A stretch of DNA of 64,000 nt from Chloroflexus sp. Y-396-1 (GCF_000516515.1 NZ_KI911784.1:1830881-1894880); one strand, 5' to 3'. Positions 7,547 through 17,128 are shown, counted from the stretch's first letter. The notes: generated by a model from the letters alone, not told the origin. Program-made: numbers and translations.

Positions 7547-8785
7547 ATGCCGGTTGTCGTTGGGATTCGCTTCAAAGACAGTGGAAAAGTATACTATTTT
7601 GATCCACGAGATCTCGATCTACGTGTCGGCGATCAGGTAATAGTCGAAACAGTGCGAGGTCAGGAACTGGCTAAAGTAGCTTTTGAGCGCCGCGAAGTCA
7701 GCGATGAGGAAATTGTCGGCGAACTGAAGCCAGTAGTGCGGCGAGCCGAGCTAAGCGATCTGGCACGAATGGCCGAACTGCAACAGTATCACGCCGAGGC
7801 CCTGGCACGCTGCGCCGAAAAGGTGAAAGAACACGGCTTGCCGATGAAGCTGGTGAAGGCCGAATATTCGTTTGACGGCTCACGCCTGACCTTCTACTTT
7901 ACTGCCGACCAGCGCGTCGATTTTCGCCAATTAGTGCGTGATCTGGCACGCATGTTCAAGACCCGTATTGAATTACGCCAGATCGGGCCACGTGATGAAG
8001 CTAAAATGCTCGGCGGCATCGGGCCATGTGGTCGTATTCTCTGCTGCACCGCCTTCTTACCCGATTACGCACGGGTCACGATCAAGATGGCGAAAGATCA
8101 GGACCTGCCACTCAACCCGAGCAAGATCAGCGGTGTCTGTGGGCGTCTGCTTTGCTGCCTTTCCTACGAGCATGAACAGTATATCGAAATGCGCGCACAG
8201 TTACCAAAGCGCGGGACATGGGTCATGACTCCAGATGGGCCGGGCGAGGTCATTGGTCAGCATGTGCTGAAACAGCAGGTGTTGGTACAACTGGCCAGCA
8301 GTGGGATGATTGAAACCTACGACATCCCGCAAATCACGATTGCCACCGAGCAAGTGGCCGCGTTGGCCCGTGCCCGTGCTGCTGAAGGGATTACACCCGC
8401 TTCGACATTGAAGCCCGAACGTGGTGAGCAGCGCCTGCTCCGTGATGAGATTGATGCTTTGGATTGGAATGATGACTTGAGTCTGCTAGAAGACGATGAT
8501 CTACCTCAGCCACCACCTCCTCATGTGTTACCTACTCCCGTGTTACCGCCCGCTGTAGAATCAAAGCGGGTTTCAGAGCCGAAGACAACACCAAAGCCGC
8601 GTGGCCGTCGCCAGGGCAATCAGCAAGATAAAGAAGCAGCGACTACCGTCAATAACGCAGCCAAACCAGCACCGTCTCAGCCACGGAAGGCCACTGCGCC
8701 GACCCCGCCGGCGAAAACCGTACCATCGGATTCGCCTGCGAAAGCTGGCAATGATGTCAGGCGTCGGCGACGTCGGCGAAATTAG
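7547..8785 (+). CDS. ricT: PSP1-domain protein (RicT/YaaT type) with basic C-terminal tail
   Basis: The protein has 412 aa. The first 270 residues are the PSP1 domain: VVGIRFKDSGKVYYFDP at the N-terminus and a Cys-rich core (MLGGIGPCGRILCCTAFLP, then ISGVCGRLLCCLSYEHEQY) whose cysteines bind Fe-S clusters in the Bacillus RicT complex, where the protein promotes RNase Y-dependent mRNA maturation. The last 140 residues are Pro/Lys/Ala-rich, low in complexity and end in a run of Arg, perhaps an RNA-binding tail; typical RicT is about 275 aa. ricA and ricF partners are not visible here. AGGAAAG lies 10 nt before the ATG. Confidence 0.85.
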   Translation: MPVVVGIRFKDSGKVYYFDPRDLDLRVGDQVIVETVRGQELAKVAFERREVSDEEIVGELKPVVRRAELSDLARMAELQQYHAEALARCAEKVKEHGLPMKLVKAEYSFDGSRLTFYFTADQRVDFRQLVRDLARMFKTRIELRQIGPRDEAKMLGGIGPCGRILCCTAFLPDYARVTIKMAKDQDLPLNPSKISGVCGRLLCCLSYEHEQYIEMRAQLPKRGTWVMTPDGPGEVIGQHVLKQQVLVQLASSGMIETYDIPQITIATEQVAALARARAAEGITPASTLKPERGEQRLLRDEIDALDWNDDLSLLEDDDLPQPPPPHVLPTPVLPPAVESKRVSEPKTTPKPRGRRQGNQQDKEAATTVNNAAKPAPSQPRKATAPTPPAKTVPSDSPAKAGNDVRRRRRRRN

Positions 8786-8878
8786 GCGACGCTCTGACAA
8801 CCTACCGACCCTGCTTTACCTGCCGTGAAGTGGGAAATCGTCTCGAATTGTCTTCATTTCAGCCAGCGAGGGTGAAGG

Positions 8879-9781
8879 ATGGAGATTTTTGCAGTCGATA
8901 GTCACATTTGGGCCATTGACCATGAACTGCTGGGTTTACCTGGTGTCGGTGTGACCTACGTCGTCACTGGTGAAGAGATCGCCCTGATCGAGACCGGCAC
9001 GCCATTGACCGTACCACAAACACTGGCAGGGTTGGATGCGTTAGGCATCGACCGCGCCGCCGTTCGACACATTCTCTGCACCCACATCCATATGGATCAT
9101 GCGGGTGGTTCAGGCCATCTGGCAGCGGCATTGCCGAATGCGTTTGTCTACATCAATAGCAGTGTAGCCGAACACCTGGTAAATCCGACTAAACTGATGG
9201 CAAGCGTGCGGCGAGCAGTTGGAGAGGAGGCCTGGCCGCTACACGGTGAACTACTCCCTATTCCCGCTGAACGCATCCGACCTGCCGAACAGCTTCACCT
9301 GGATTTAGGGCGTGATGTTGTCCTGACGGCTATTGCAACGCCAGGCCATTCGCCCGATCACCTTTCCTACCTCGACCACAAGAGCGGCGGATTGTTCATC
9401 GGTGATGCCGCCGGGTTGGCAATGGATCGCTGGGGCCTCGCTTTCCCGGTTACACCGGTACCCACCTATGATCTTGAAGCGCATCGGGCAACCATTGCCA
9501 GGTTACGCGCTCTCGATCTCCCCCGGATTTATCTTACGCACTACGGGCCTCACGACGACGTGACCTATCAGCTTGATCGGGCCGCTGAACGACTTGAGGA
9601 GCTGGTTGAACTGGTCAATCGGGCATTGGCGGATGGCGATCCTGATATAGCAGCACTGGCGGCTCGTTGGGTTCCCTATCCAGAGGACGGGCCGGCCGGA
9701 GTCGTTGCTCGAAGCTGGACCCAAATGAGCGTAGCCGGTCTGATTCGCTACGAATTGAAACGGCGGCAGGCAACCGGATAA
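8879..9781 (+). CDS. Metallo-beta-lactamase-fold hydrolase
   Basis: The protein has 300 aa. CTHIHMDHAGG (about 71-80) is the HxHxDH zinc motif; TPGHSPDH (about 158-165) gives the third His, GDAAG the bridging Asp and THYGPHDD the last His. The zinc site therefore looks complete. The closest style is the glyoxalase II-like or lactonase-like group with a C-terminal helical extension. The substrate cannot be told. GAAGG precedes the ATG by 3-4 nt. It converges on the polyamine operon. Confidence 0.85.
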   Translation: MEIFAVDSHIWAIDHELLGLPGVGVTYVVTGEEIALIETGTPLTVPQTLAGLDALGIDRAAVRHILCTHIHMDHAGGSGHLAAALPNAFVYINSSVAEHLVNPTKLMASVRRAVGEEAWPLHGELLPIPAERIRPAEQLHLDLGRDVVLTAIATPGHSPDHLSYLDHKSGGLFIGDAAGLAMDRWGLAFPVTPVPTYDLEAHRATIARLRALDLPRIYLTHYGPHDDVTYQLDRAAERLEELVELVNRALADGDPDIAALAARWVPYPEDGPAGVVARSWTQMSVAGLIRYELKRRQATG

Positions 9782-9818
9782 ACAGCGCACGGGATGGAAC
9801 GATCGCAAAACGTGGGGC

Positions 9819-9848
9819 GTGTCGGAGCGCATGAGTACGCTCCGACAC
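9819..9848. terminator. Hairpin between convergent MBL-fold gene and potD
   Basis: GTGTCGGAGCG (9819-9829) pairs perfectly with CGCTCCGACAC (9838-9848), an 11-bp stem with an 8-nt loop. It lies 38 nt after the plus-strand stop and 20 nt after the minus-strand stop, suiting a bidirectional terminator, though U-tracts are weak. Confidence 0.55.
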
Positions 9849-9868
9849 AGCGTTCACCGGCATCGTCA

Positions 9869-11020
9869 TTATTTACTCTTGATCTCCGTCCACAGATCAT
9901 CGAACGCGGTTGTACCTTCGTTACGCACTGCCCACTCGAGACGCTGGTACATCGCTTCATCAGGAGCAAATCCCTGCGCGTATAGCTCGCGCACTTCCGG
10001 CGAGATTAATTCAAGCGCATCTTTGTTCGGTGTCAGGTAACCGATATATTCGGTATTCTGAGCTGACACCTCTGGACGCATTAGAAAATTGATGAAGATG
10101 TGTGCAGTATAGGCATTGGGTGAATCTTTCAGGATAACAAGATTATCCATCCAGATCATGCCACCCTCTTTTGGAATCACGAAGGCGATGTTCGGATTAC
10201 CACTAAACTCATCGCCAAGCCCGTTGCGCGCCTGCATTGCCGTACCGCTCCAGGCATGTGCCATCACATACTCTTCACTGGCTAGTTTTCGATTGACATC
10301 GGAACTGTTGTAAGCGGCAAGGTATGGCTTCTGCGCCAATAAAATCTCTTTCACTCGCTCCAGCGCTGCTGGATCCGTTGAGTTAAGTGATTGACCAATA
10401 TAGCGCAGGGCGGCGCCCGGCGTTTCACGAGAGTCATCGAGCATACTAAACTTACCGGCAAATTGGGCAATCTGATCGGGTTCAAAAATTGCCGCCCAGC
10501 TATCAATCCCGTTCGGGAAGAACTTCGTATTGTAGGCAATACCGGTGATGCCGTACATATACGGAACTGAATAGACATTACCTTTATCGAAGTATTGATC
10601 GAGCAGATTCGGATCGAGATGGACGATATTGGAGAGGAGTGACTTATCAATTGGTGCAGCCAGCCCTTCGGCGATCATAATCTGCACTGCATAGTCAGAG
10701 GGCACGACGATATCGTATCCCGAATTGCCGGCGCGTATCTTCGCCAGCATATCCTCGTTGCTGTCGTAGGTGTCAACGATCACTTCGACCCCGTATTCGG
10801 CTTTAAACTGTTCGAGAATAGCAGGGTCGATATAATCTGACCAATTGTAGAAGTAGAGCTTACTCGCGAGTTTACTACGATCAACCCCATCGGTCGTGGT
10901 CGATCCACTGTCACCCCCGCCAGTACCGTACTCGTTCCCTGGGCTGATTGCAGCACCACCGCCGCCACATGCGGTTAGTATCAGCAGCATTACCAGCAAC
11001 ACGCTTCGGAACATCTGCAT
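9869..11020 (-). CDS. potD: Spermidine/putrescine-binding lipoprotein PotD
   Basis: The protein has 383 aa. The N-terminus (MQMFRSVLLVMLLILTACGG) is a lipoprotein signal with a lipobox cysteine at 18, so the protein is tethered outside the membrane. A Ser/Gly/Thr linker follows, then KLYFYNWSDYIDPAILEQF, the diagnostic start of PotD/PotF, with the aromatic NWSDY that lines the polyamine pocket. VPYMYGITGIAYN and HAWSGTAMQAR are also typical. It captures polyamine for PotABC. It is last in the operon, 30 nt after potC; GGGAGG precedes the ATG. Confidence 0.93.
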   Translation of the reverse strand: MQMFRSVLLVMLLILTACGGGGAAISPGNEYGTGGGDSGSTTTDGVDRSKLASKLYFYNWSDYIDPAILEQFKAEYGVEVIVDTYDSNEDMLAKIRAGNSGYDIVVPSDYAVQIMIAEGLAAPIDKSLLSNIVHLDPNLLDQYFDKGNVYSVPYMYGITGIAYNTKFFPNGIDSWAAIFEPDQIAQFAGKFSMLDDSRETPGAALRYIGQSLNSTDPAALERVKEILLAQKPYLAAYNSSDVNRKLASEEYVMAHAWSGTAMQARNGLGDEFSGNPNIAFVIPKEGGMIWMDNLVILKDSPNAYTAHIFINFLMRPEVSAQNTEYIGYLTPNKDALELISPEVRELYAQGFAPDEAMYQRLEWAVRNEGTTAFDDLWTEIKSK

Positions 11021-11050
11021 TTTGACCTCCCTCGCTACTGCGATTCCTAA

Positions 11051-11917
11051 CTATCGACGTCGCTGCAATAGTTGTGACAGTGCAACCAGCACCATCGACA
11101 AGAGCAGCATCAGGGTTGAGATCGCGTTAATTTCCGGCGTTACCGCACGTCGCACCCGATTGTACACTTCTACCGGTAACAGTGATGTACCTGGCCCAGA
11201 GAGGAACAACGAAATAATGAAATCATCCAGAGAAAGTGTAAAGGCTAACAAGGCGCCACCAATGATACCCGGTAAAATCAATGGAAACGTAATTCGCCAG
11301 AAGATATTCCAGCTATCAGCGCCGAGATCGGCAGCAGCTTCTTCCAACCGCCGATCAAAGTTCTTAAGACTGGTGCGAACAACCACCACGACGAAAGAGA
11401 TGCTAAATGCGATGTGGCCGATAGTGACGGTTGTCAGATTACGGCGCAGTGTTTCACCGGTGACCAGCTTGATCAAATCGAACGCAATCGCCGAGAATGC
11501 CAGCAGCGCAACAGCCATGACGATCTCGGGGACTACGATTGGTAAATAGATCAACCCTTCCATCGCACCACGCCCGCGAAAACGGTACCGCTCCATCGCC
11601 ATGGCTAGCAGGGTTCCGATAATTGTTGAGACTACTGTTGACACACTGGCAACAACCAGTGTATTCCAGGCGGCGCCCATCATACGGGGGTTGTTAAACA
11701 GGCGAATGTACCAATCCAAGGTAAAGCCTGTCCAACGAACACCAAATTCGTCGCGGGTGAACGAAAAAATCACCAGAATGACGATTGGCGCATACAGAAA
11801 CAGATAGATCAGGATCGAGAAGACCGTTAGCGCCAACCCACTCCAGGTCAACCGACCTTCAGCAAACGCCCCTCGTGCGCGGGCCAGCGTTGTTGAAGCA
11901 GATGCCGTCTTAATCAT
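11051..11917 (-). CDS. potC: Polyamine ABC transporter permease PotC
   Basis: The protein has 288 aa with about six membrane segments. RFRGRGAMEGLIYLPIVVPEIVMA and the EAAADLGADSWNIFWRITFPLILPGI loop carry the EAA motif that docks on the ATPase. VYNRVRRAVTPEINAISTLML near the C-terminus is typical of PotC. Its ATG overlaps the potB stop (ATGA at 11914-11917), indicating translational coupling. An AGGAAG lies before the ATG. Confidence 0.93.
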   Translation of the reverse strand: MIKTASASTTLARARGAFAEGRLTWSGLALTVFSILIYLFLYAPIVILVIFSFTRDEFGVRWTGFTLDWYIRLFNNPRMMGAAWNTLVVASVSTVVSTIIGTLLAMAMERYRFRGRGAMEGLIYLPIVVPEIVMAVALLAFSAIAFDLIKLVTGETLRRNLTTVTIGHIAFSISFVVVVVRTSLKNFDRRLEEAAADLGADSWNIFWRITFPLILPGIIGGALLAFTLSLDDFIISLFLSGPGTSLLPVEVYNRVRRAVTPEINAISTLMLLLSMVLVALSQLLQRRR

Positions 11918-12783
11918 CGTTCTTCCTCCGTAGTGGCACGGAAGTACAACATTATCAACACCAGCAAGACGATCATCATCAAGACGGCCATTGCCGATCC
12001 AAGTGGCCAGTTGATTGGATTGGCACGCAGGAAGAGGCGCTGAATCAGATTCCCAAGATAGTCAACCTTTGCCCCGCCTAACAGTTCAGAAACAACAAAT
12101 TGGCCAAGTGTGGGAATAAAAACCAACACTGAGCCGGCGACAATTCCCGGCATAGTCATCGGGAGCATAATCCGCAGAAAAGCCTGCACCCTACTGGCGC
12201 CCAGATCGGCTGCTGCCTCCATCAGGGTAAAATCAAAACGGTCAATAGCCGCATAAAGCGGCAAGACCATAAACGGCAACTCTCCGTAGATCAGCCCAAT
12301 CAGTGTTGCCCCCTCGTTATTGATCAGCGACAAACGACCAACGCCGATGATTTCTAAGAGGCCATTGATCAGACCATTATTCGCCAGAATGATCTGCCAC
12401 GCATAAATCCGCACCAGAAAATTTGTCCAGAATGGAATCAGTATGAGCATCAGCAGTGGCATGCGCCATCGCTGCGGACTACGAGCGATGAAGAGGGCGA
12501 GCGGATAGCCGAGTAACAAGCAGATCACTGTAGTCAAGACACTCGTCCAGATCGACCGCCAGTAGGCATTGACGTACAGACTCTGCGTAAAGATCGTAAT
12601 ATAGTTATCAAGCGTTGGCTGATAGACTACACGACCTAACGCATCGTTGGTCATGAAGCTGTAGACAACAATGATCACCAAGGGTAACGCGAAAAAGAGC
12701 ACCAGCCAGAGCAAGCCAGGAGTCAGCAACAACATTAGTCGAATTCGGTCACGACGTTGTTGCTGCTGTTGAAGCGCTGCCAT
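11914..12783 (-). CDS. potB: Polyamine ABC transporter permease PotB
   Basis: The protein has 289 aa from ATG 12783, chosen because AAGGAGG lies 6 nt upstream; the longer frame to 12801 would overlap potA. A Gln-rich cytoplasmic start (ALQQQQQQR) is followed by six membrane segments. EAAADLGASRVQAFLRIMLPMTMPGI is the EAA loop, and YGELPFMVLPLYA and LGGAKVDYLGNLIQRLF are PotB signatures. Gap to potA is 10 nt; it overlaps potC by 4 nt. Confidence 0.93.
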   Translation of the reverse strand: MAALQQQQQRRDRIRLMLLLTPGLLWLVLFFALPLVIIVVYSFMTNDALGRVVYQPTLDNYITIFTQSLYVNAYWRSIWTSVLTTVICLLLGYPLALFIARSPQRWRMPLLMLILIPFWTNFLVRIYAWQIILANNGLINGLLEIIGVGRLSLINNEGATLIGLIYGELPFMVLPLYAAIDRFDFTLMEAAADLGASRVQAFLRIMLPMTMPGIVAGSVLVFIPTLGQFVVSELLGGAKVDYLGNLIQRLFLRANPINWPLGSAMAVLMMIVLLVLIMLYFRATTEEER

Positions 12784-12793
12784 TGCTCCCTCC

Positions 12794-13891
12794 TTATTCA
12801 CTCAGCACTAAGGCATTGTCAGGCGGACAGACAACAACGGCTGCTTCGCCTGGTTGCCAGTACTCGTCACGGTCAAGGGTCGAACGTGTATTCTGCTCCC
12901 AAATATCAATGGTCCGACGGTCATTAATCCGAACGGTAATACGGGTATCGCTCCCGATATAGTTAACACTTACCACTGTACCGGCCAGTCCATCAGGCGG
13001 CAGATCACTATTAGCTGCTAACAAGCGCACCTTCTCTGGGCGGATCGAATAGGTTACCATTGTGCCATCACTCAGTGGACGGTGAGCTAACCCACGAAAA
13101 CGCAACCCATCTGGCGTTTCCAGGACGGTATAGTTCCCATCACGCCCGATGACTACCCCATCGATGAAATTGGTCTCACCAATAAAATCAGCAACGAAAC
13201 GACAGTTGGGGCGCTCGTAGATTTCGGTTGGTGTTCCAACTTGTAAGACTTTCCCCTTATTCATGACCGCAATCCGATCCGACATTGTCAATGCTTCTTC
13301 CTGATCGTGGGTCACGAACACAAAGGTAATGCCAACCCGCGCCTGAAGGCTCTTCAGTTCGAGCTGCATCTCTTTGCGCAATTTTTGGTCGAGCGCACCT
13401 AGTGGCTCATCGAGCAACAAGACTTCGGGATGGTTCACAAGGGCACGGGCCAGCGCAACCCGCTGTTGTTGACCGCCGGAGAGCTGACGCGGGCGGCGTT
13501 CTTCCAGCCCGCTTAACCGTACCAGGTCAAGAGCCTCTTTCACTCGTCGGGCAATTTCAGCCTTTGGTGTTTTCTTCATCTCCAGACCAAAGGCAATATT
13601 TTGTGCTACTGTCATGTGGGGAAAGAGGGCATACGACTGAAAGACGGTGTTAACTGGCCGCAAATGTGGTGGCGTGATCCCCATCTCTCGCCCATGAATA
13701 ATGATACTTCCTGCGGTCGGCAATTCAAACCCGGCGATCATGCGCAACGTTGACGTCTTGCCACAACCGCTCGGTCCTAACAACGAAAAAAACTCGCCGT
13801 CACGAATTTGCAAATTTACGTGATCGACTGCAACCACGTCGCCAAACCGTTTGACAACATCACGGAGTTCAATCGCGATGGAATCGTTCAC
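12794..13891 (-). CDS. potA: Polyamine ABC transporter ATPase PotA
   Basis: The protein has 365 aa from GTG 13891, GGGAGG 9 nt upstream. Walker A is GPSGCGKTS (about 39-47), the signature is LSGGQQQR and Walker B is [12 protein letters not shown], so the ATPase is complete. The last 110 residues form a TOBE domain ([10 protein letters not shown]). It powers import of spermidine and putrescine through PotBC. First gene of potABCD. The order A-B-C-D with tight spacing implies one transcript from the promoter near 14,049. Confidence 0.93.
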   Translation of the reverse strand: MNDSIAIELRDVVKRFGDVVAVDHVNLQIRDGEFFSLLGPSGCGKTSTLRMIAGFELPTAGSIIIHGREMGITPPHLRPVNTVFQSYALFPHMTVAQNIAFGLEMKKTPKAEIARRVKEALDLVRLSGLEERRPRQLSGGQQQRVALARALVNHPEVLLLDEPLGALDQKLRKEMQLELKSLQARVGITFVFVTHDQEEALTMSDRIAVMNKGKVLQVGTPTEIYERPNCRFVADFIGETNFIDGVVIGRDGNYTVLETPDGLRFRGLAHRPLSDGTMVTYSIRPEKVRLLAANSDLPPDGLAGTVVSVNYIGSDTRITVRINDRRTIDIWEQNTRSTLDRDEYWQPGEAAVVVCPPDNALVLSE

Positions 13892-14048
13892 CTTTACAAT
13901 CCTCCCATCAGGTTACATACCAGTGATGAGTAGCGGATACCGGGAAGGCTGTCTGTAACAGCCATGATGTTTTACAACACTTCCCAACATGAGTAAAGTC
14001 TCGGCAGCATGGCCCAATCGCATCACGTTGTGCATTTGTTTAGAGAGT

Positions 14049-14057
14049 AGTATACCA
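14049..14057 (-). promoter_or_regulatory. Extended -10 promoter of potABCD
   Basis: On the minus strand the text is TGGTATACT, an extended -10 inside TTATGGTATACT. The same 12 bases appear on the plus strand before the GTPase operon (15,836-15,847). No clear -35. The leader to potA would be about 150 nt and includes a small hairpin, GGCTGT/ACAGCC, near 13,947-13,963. Confidence 0.5.
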
Positions 14058-14310
14058 TAACCTCTTGCCGGAACTTTGTATCGAGATGCACAGATTTATT
14101 AATTTTATTTCCGACAGATATAACAAACCTGATAAGTACGCTTCTTATGACATTTGGTATCATCAGTGCGGGCAGATTCGACCTTTTCAAGGTTTTTCCC
14201 TCGCCTATCCTCACCGGTGGCGAGGCAGTTATAATTGCCCCAAACCACCACACAGATGCCATCGTGTATTCGGAATTGAAATGCCGACATCTTACGCGAC
14301 AGAGATTTGT
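14058..14310 (+). other. Leader region upstream of the TrmA-like gene
   Basis: The reading frame is open here, but codon content is unlike the downstream gene and the family's TRAM domain begins only at 14,311, so I treat this stretch as non-coding. CAGTTATAATTG near 14,227-14,238 contains a TATAAT that could be the -10. Nothing else is evident. Confidence 0.45.
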
Positions 14311-15549
14311 ATGACCGAGACTATCGAACTTGAGATTGAGGGGATCGCCCAGGGCGGCGACGGTGTTGGACGGTTAGAGGAGTTAGTTGTCTTCGTAAGC
14401 GGAGCCCTGCCGGGAGAACGGGTGCGCGCCAATGTTTACGAACGTCATACCCGCTTCTTGCGCGCTACCCTCAGCGAAATCCTGCGTGCAGCACCCGAAC
14501 GAGTAGCACCTCGGGTTAGCCCTGGCGATCATGTGCCATGGCAACATATTGACTATCCGGCCCAGGTACGTTTGAAGGGCGCAATTGTTGCCGAACAGAT
14601 ACGTAAGTTTCTACCGAATGTTGCAGTTCCGATCCAGCCGGTCATTGCTGCACCGCAACCATGGGGGTACCGCAACAGTGCTCGTCTCCACGTCGCCGGT
14701 TCTGCGCTTGGCTATCACGCTACGGGCACAAAGACGGTGATTGATCTGACAGACGATCCCTTGCTGCTGCCGGTACTAAGAGAAGCACTCGCGGGCCTGC
14801 GTCAGTTATCGTTTGCCGGTTTGATCAACGAAGTCACGCTGCGAGCCAGCGCCGCTTACGGCTATGCTGCGGCTCGCCTGTCGCCTACGTTGCCTGCCGA
14901 CTACCCGGCGCTGGTGCGATTGGCTACAAGCTGGATGGCATCAACTCCTGGCCTGGCCGGTATCACTCTCAATGACGAGCCACTACTGGGAACGGCGCAC
15001 ATTTACGATGAACTAGATGATGTTGTCTTTCGGCTAAGCCTCAACAGCTTTTTTCAGGTCAATCACGCACAGGCTGAACGGATGGTAGCCATAGTACGAA
15101 CAGCGCTGGCGCCTCACGGCGGTCGTTTACTCGATGCCTACAGCGGTGTTGGCAGTTTTGCTCTGCCTCTAGCCAGATTCTACGATGAAGTGATCGCGGT
15201 TGAAGTGCATGAACCGGCTGTGCATGATGGTCGCCAGAGTGCACGCGATAACCGGATTCAAAACGTTCACTTTATCGCCGGTGTTGCCGAGCGGATAGTT
15301 GCCAGCCTGTCCGGCCCGTTTCAAGCAGTCATTCTTGATCCGCCTCGTCGCGGGTGTCATCCGGCCCTTATTTCGGCGATCATTGCGCATGCTCCAGCAC
15401 GAATCATTTACATTTCGTGCCATCCAGGCCTCATCGGGCGCGACTTGATGCCGTTACTTGCGGCTGGTTACCAGATAACACTCGTGCAACCTATTGATCT
15501 CTTTCCGCAGACACCGCATATCGAGACGATTATTGCGCTACAACGCTAG
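14311..15549 (+). CDS. TrmA/RlmD-family RNA uracil-C5 methyltransferase lacking the Fe-S cysteines
   Basis: The protein has 412 aa from ATG 14311. Residues 1-58 are a TRAM RNA-binding domain (IELEIEGIAQGGDGVGR). The C-terminal SAM-dependent domain has LLDAYSGVGSFALPLA, VILDPPRRGCHPAL, and YISCHPGLIGRDL, which contains the catalytic Cys (family norm SCNP, here SCHP) and the RD pair. The 4Fe-4S ligands of RlmD-type enzymes (CxxCGGC before QHxxYxxQ) are absent: the sequence reads SPGDHVPWQHIDYPAQVRLK. It probably methylates a tRNA or rRNA uridine; which site cannot be told. RBS weak. Confidence 0.85.
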   Translation: MTETIELEIEGIAQGGDGVGRLEELVVFVSGALPGERVRANVYERHTRFLRATLSEILRAAPERVAPRVSPGDHVPWQHIDYPAQVRLKGAIVAEQIRKFLPNVAVPIQPVIAAPQPWGYRNSARLHVAGSALGYHATGTKTVIDLTDDPLLLPVLREALAGLRQLSFAGLINEVTLRASAAYGYAAARLSPTLPADYPALVRLATSWMASTPGLAGITLNDEPLLGTAHIYDELDDVVFRLSLNSFFQVNHAQAERMVAIVRTALAPHGGRLLDAYSGVGSFALPLARFYDEVIAVEVHEPAVHDGRQSARDNRIQNVHFIAGVAERIVASLSGPFQAVILDPPRRGCHPALISAIIAHAPARIIYISCHPGLIGRDLMPLLAAGYQITLVQPIDLFPQTPHIETIIALQR

Positions 15550-15905
15550 AAAGTATCGGTGAATAACTAAAATGTAGTTGTCATTATTACGAATGCAAAT
15601 AAATGTAGAGTGGAACATAAATTTCTTCAATATTTCTAAATTTTTTCGGTTACGTTTAACGGTCGAGTTGATCAGCAGAATATCTGTTTTTCTCTCAGAA
15701 GAAACATCAAAATTCGCTAATTTTGGCTGTGATCTCGGTGGTAAAGAAGACCATTTGCAGTGCAGTCAAGGATTAAAAAAGATCGTGAAGTATTCTGCGC
15801 CAACGCCAAACGAACTGCAATTCGGCTAGTACAGATTATGGTATACTATGCACAAGATGCAAACATATCAACGTATGAACAGGTCATACTGATCGGTAAA
15901 CTGTT
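15550..15905 (+). promoter_or_regulatory. AT-rich intergenic region with GTPase-operon promoter
   Basis: This 356-bp stretch is clearly richer in A/T than its surroundings and holds no credible gene. TGGTATACT at 15,839-15,847 is an extended -10 identical to that of the polyamine operon. Transcription would start near 15,854, about 50 nt before the GTG at 15,906. Confidence 0.45.
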
Positions 15906-16424
15906 GTGGGTCGACTTACTGCCAAAATTTGCTTGCTCGGCGAATTCTCTGTCGGCAAGACCAGTCTCGTCCGCCGCTTTGTTGAAGGTATCTTCGATGA
16001 GCGGTATTTAAGTACGCTTGGCGTAAAGATCAGTCGCCACACGTTACGAATCGATCAGACCGACATCGATCTGATTATCTGGGATACAGCCGGAGGCGAG
16101 AAACTCGATCAGATCGTCCAGAATTATTATCGCGGTGCGGCAGGAGCACTCCTGGTCTGTGATGTCACGCGCCCTGAAACATTGCCTGCGTTACACGAGT
16201 ACGCTACAGCCTTTCACAAGGCCAGCCCTGATACCCCGCTGGTCATCGCTGCCAATAAAATCGATCTGAGCAACCAACGACGGCTCAGTGATGAAGAGAT
16301 TGCTAGTGTTGCCGCTACCCTGAATGCCACCTGGTACACGACCAGCGCCCGTACCGGTGAAGGAGTACATGAGGCGTTCCAGCACTTAGGACAGCGGATC
16401 AGACAGCAGAGGGGGCGTGTATGA
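15906..16424 (+). CDS. Small Ras/Rab-like GTPase
   Basis: The protein has 172 aa from GTG 15906. G1 is GEFSVGKT (12-19), the switch I Thr is near 37, G3 is DTAGG (60-64), G4 is NKID (117-120) and G5 is TSART. It is about the size of Ras and lacks any C-terminal lipidation Cys. The residue equal to Ras Gln61 is Gly64 (DTAGGEK instead of DTAGQEE), so intrinsic hydrolysis may be slow or use another residue. Its stop overlaps the next ATG (ATGA at 16,421-16,424), and the partner genes downstream suggest a dedicated effector. Prokaryotic Rup/MglA-like GTPases of this kind usually act in polarity or signalling; its role here is unknown. Confidence 0.88.
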   Translation: MGRLTAKICLLGEFSVGKTSLVRRFVEGIFDERYLSTLGVKISRHTLRIDQTDIDLIIWDTAGGEKLDQIVQNYYRGAAGALLVCDVTRPETLPALHEYATAFHKASPDTPLVIAANKIDLSNQRRLSDEEIASVAATLNATWYTTSARTGEGVHEAFQHLGQRIRQQRGRV

Positions 16425-17128
16425 CCAACGAAGCGAATGGAATCAACAGCTCACAGGAAGCAGAAGAACTTGAGCGGGTACGGCAGATTATTCTCGGATC
16501 GAGTGCTCGCCAACCACGCCAGGCGGAAGTTGATCGCCTGCGCGAGATACTCTTTGGCCCGCAGATGGAGGAATATGCACGGACGTTTAGCGATCTCCGT
16601 CGCCAGATCGAACATCTCACTGAAGACGTGCGCCAGTTGCAAGACCGCCTGGGTGAAGTTGAAAAGACGATGCAGCGTCGCTTCGATGCGCTTGATGTTG
16701 AAACACGCCGCCTAAACGACGACCTACGCCGCGAGATTGAACGTCAACGCGCTCGTGAGGCCCTTTTGCAACAGATCGCATCCCAAAGTCGGCAACATGA
16801 AGCAGCAATCAACAGTCTTGGTGAAGGGGTCAGTGAATTGCGACGAGTACAAAACCATCATGACCTGGAAATTCGCTCCGGGCGTGCCGGACTGGCCGAG
16901 ACACGTGATCTGCTTGAACAACGAACGCAGTCGCTCCGTCGCGAGCTGCGCAATACTGAAGATGCCCTGCGTACCGAGTTGCGCCGGATAGCTGATCGTC
17001 TCGATAATCAGAAGACTGACCGCAAGGCATTGGCCAGTATGCTGATCGAAATTGCTACCCGACTCGAGACTGGAAGCACGGTTGCCGGTTTGCTCGATGG
17101 CCTTTCTGCAACGAAAGATGATTCATAG
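16421..17128 (+). CDS. Coiled-coil protein of the small-GTPase operon
   Basis: The protein has 235 aa, almost entirely charged heptads from about 55 to 215 (for example EHLTEDVRQLQDRLGEVEKTM), with no membrane segment or signal. A short N-terminal motif, EELERVRQIILG, recurs in altered form as VDRLREILFG at 38-47. It overlaps the GTPase gene by 4 nt and is followed after 6 nt by the membrane protein, so the three are surely co-expressed. A natural guess is an adaptor between the GTPase and the membrane protein, but no enzymatic domain is visible. Confidence 0.8.
   Translation: MTNEANGINSSQEAEELERVRQIILGSSARQPRQAEVDRLREILFGPQMEEYARTFSDLRRQIEHLTEDVRQLQDRLGEVEKTMQRRFDALDVETRRLNDDLRREIERQRAREALLQQIASQSRQHEAAINSLGEGVSELRRVQNHHDLEIRSGRAGLAETRDLLEQRTQSLRRELRNTEDALRTELRRIADRLDNQKTDRKALASMLIEIATRLETGSTVAGLLDGLSATKDDS

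Noticed and set aside
14065-14310. N-terminal extension of the uracil methyltransferase frame
   Set aside because: The TRAM domain starts at 14,311; the upstream part is A/T-rich, lacks family similarity and holds a TATAAT promoter candidate.
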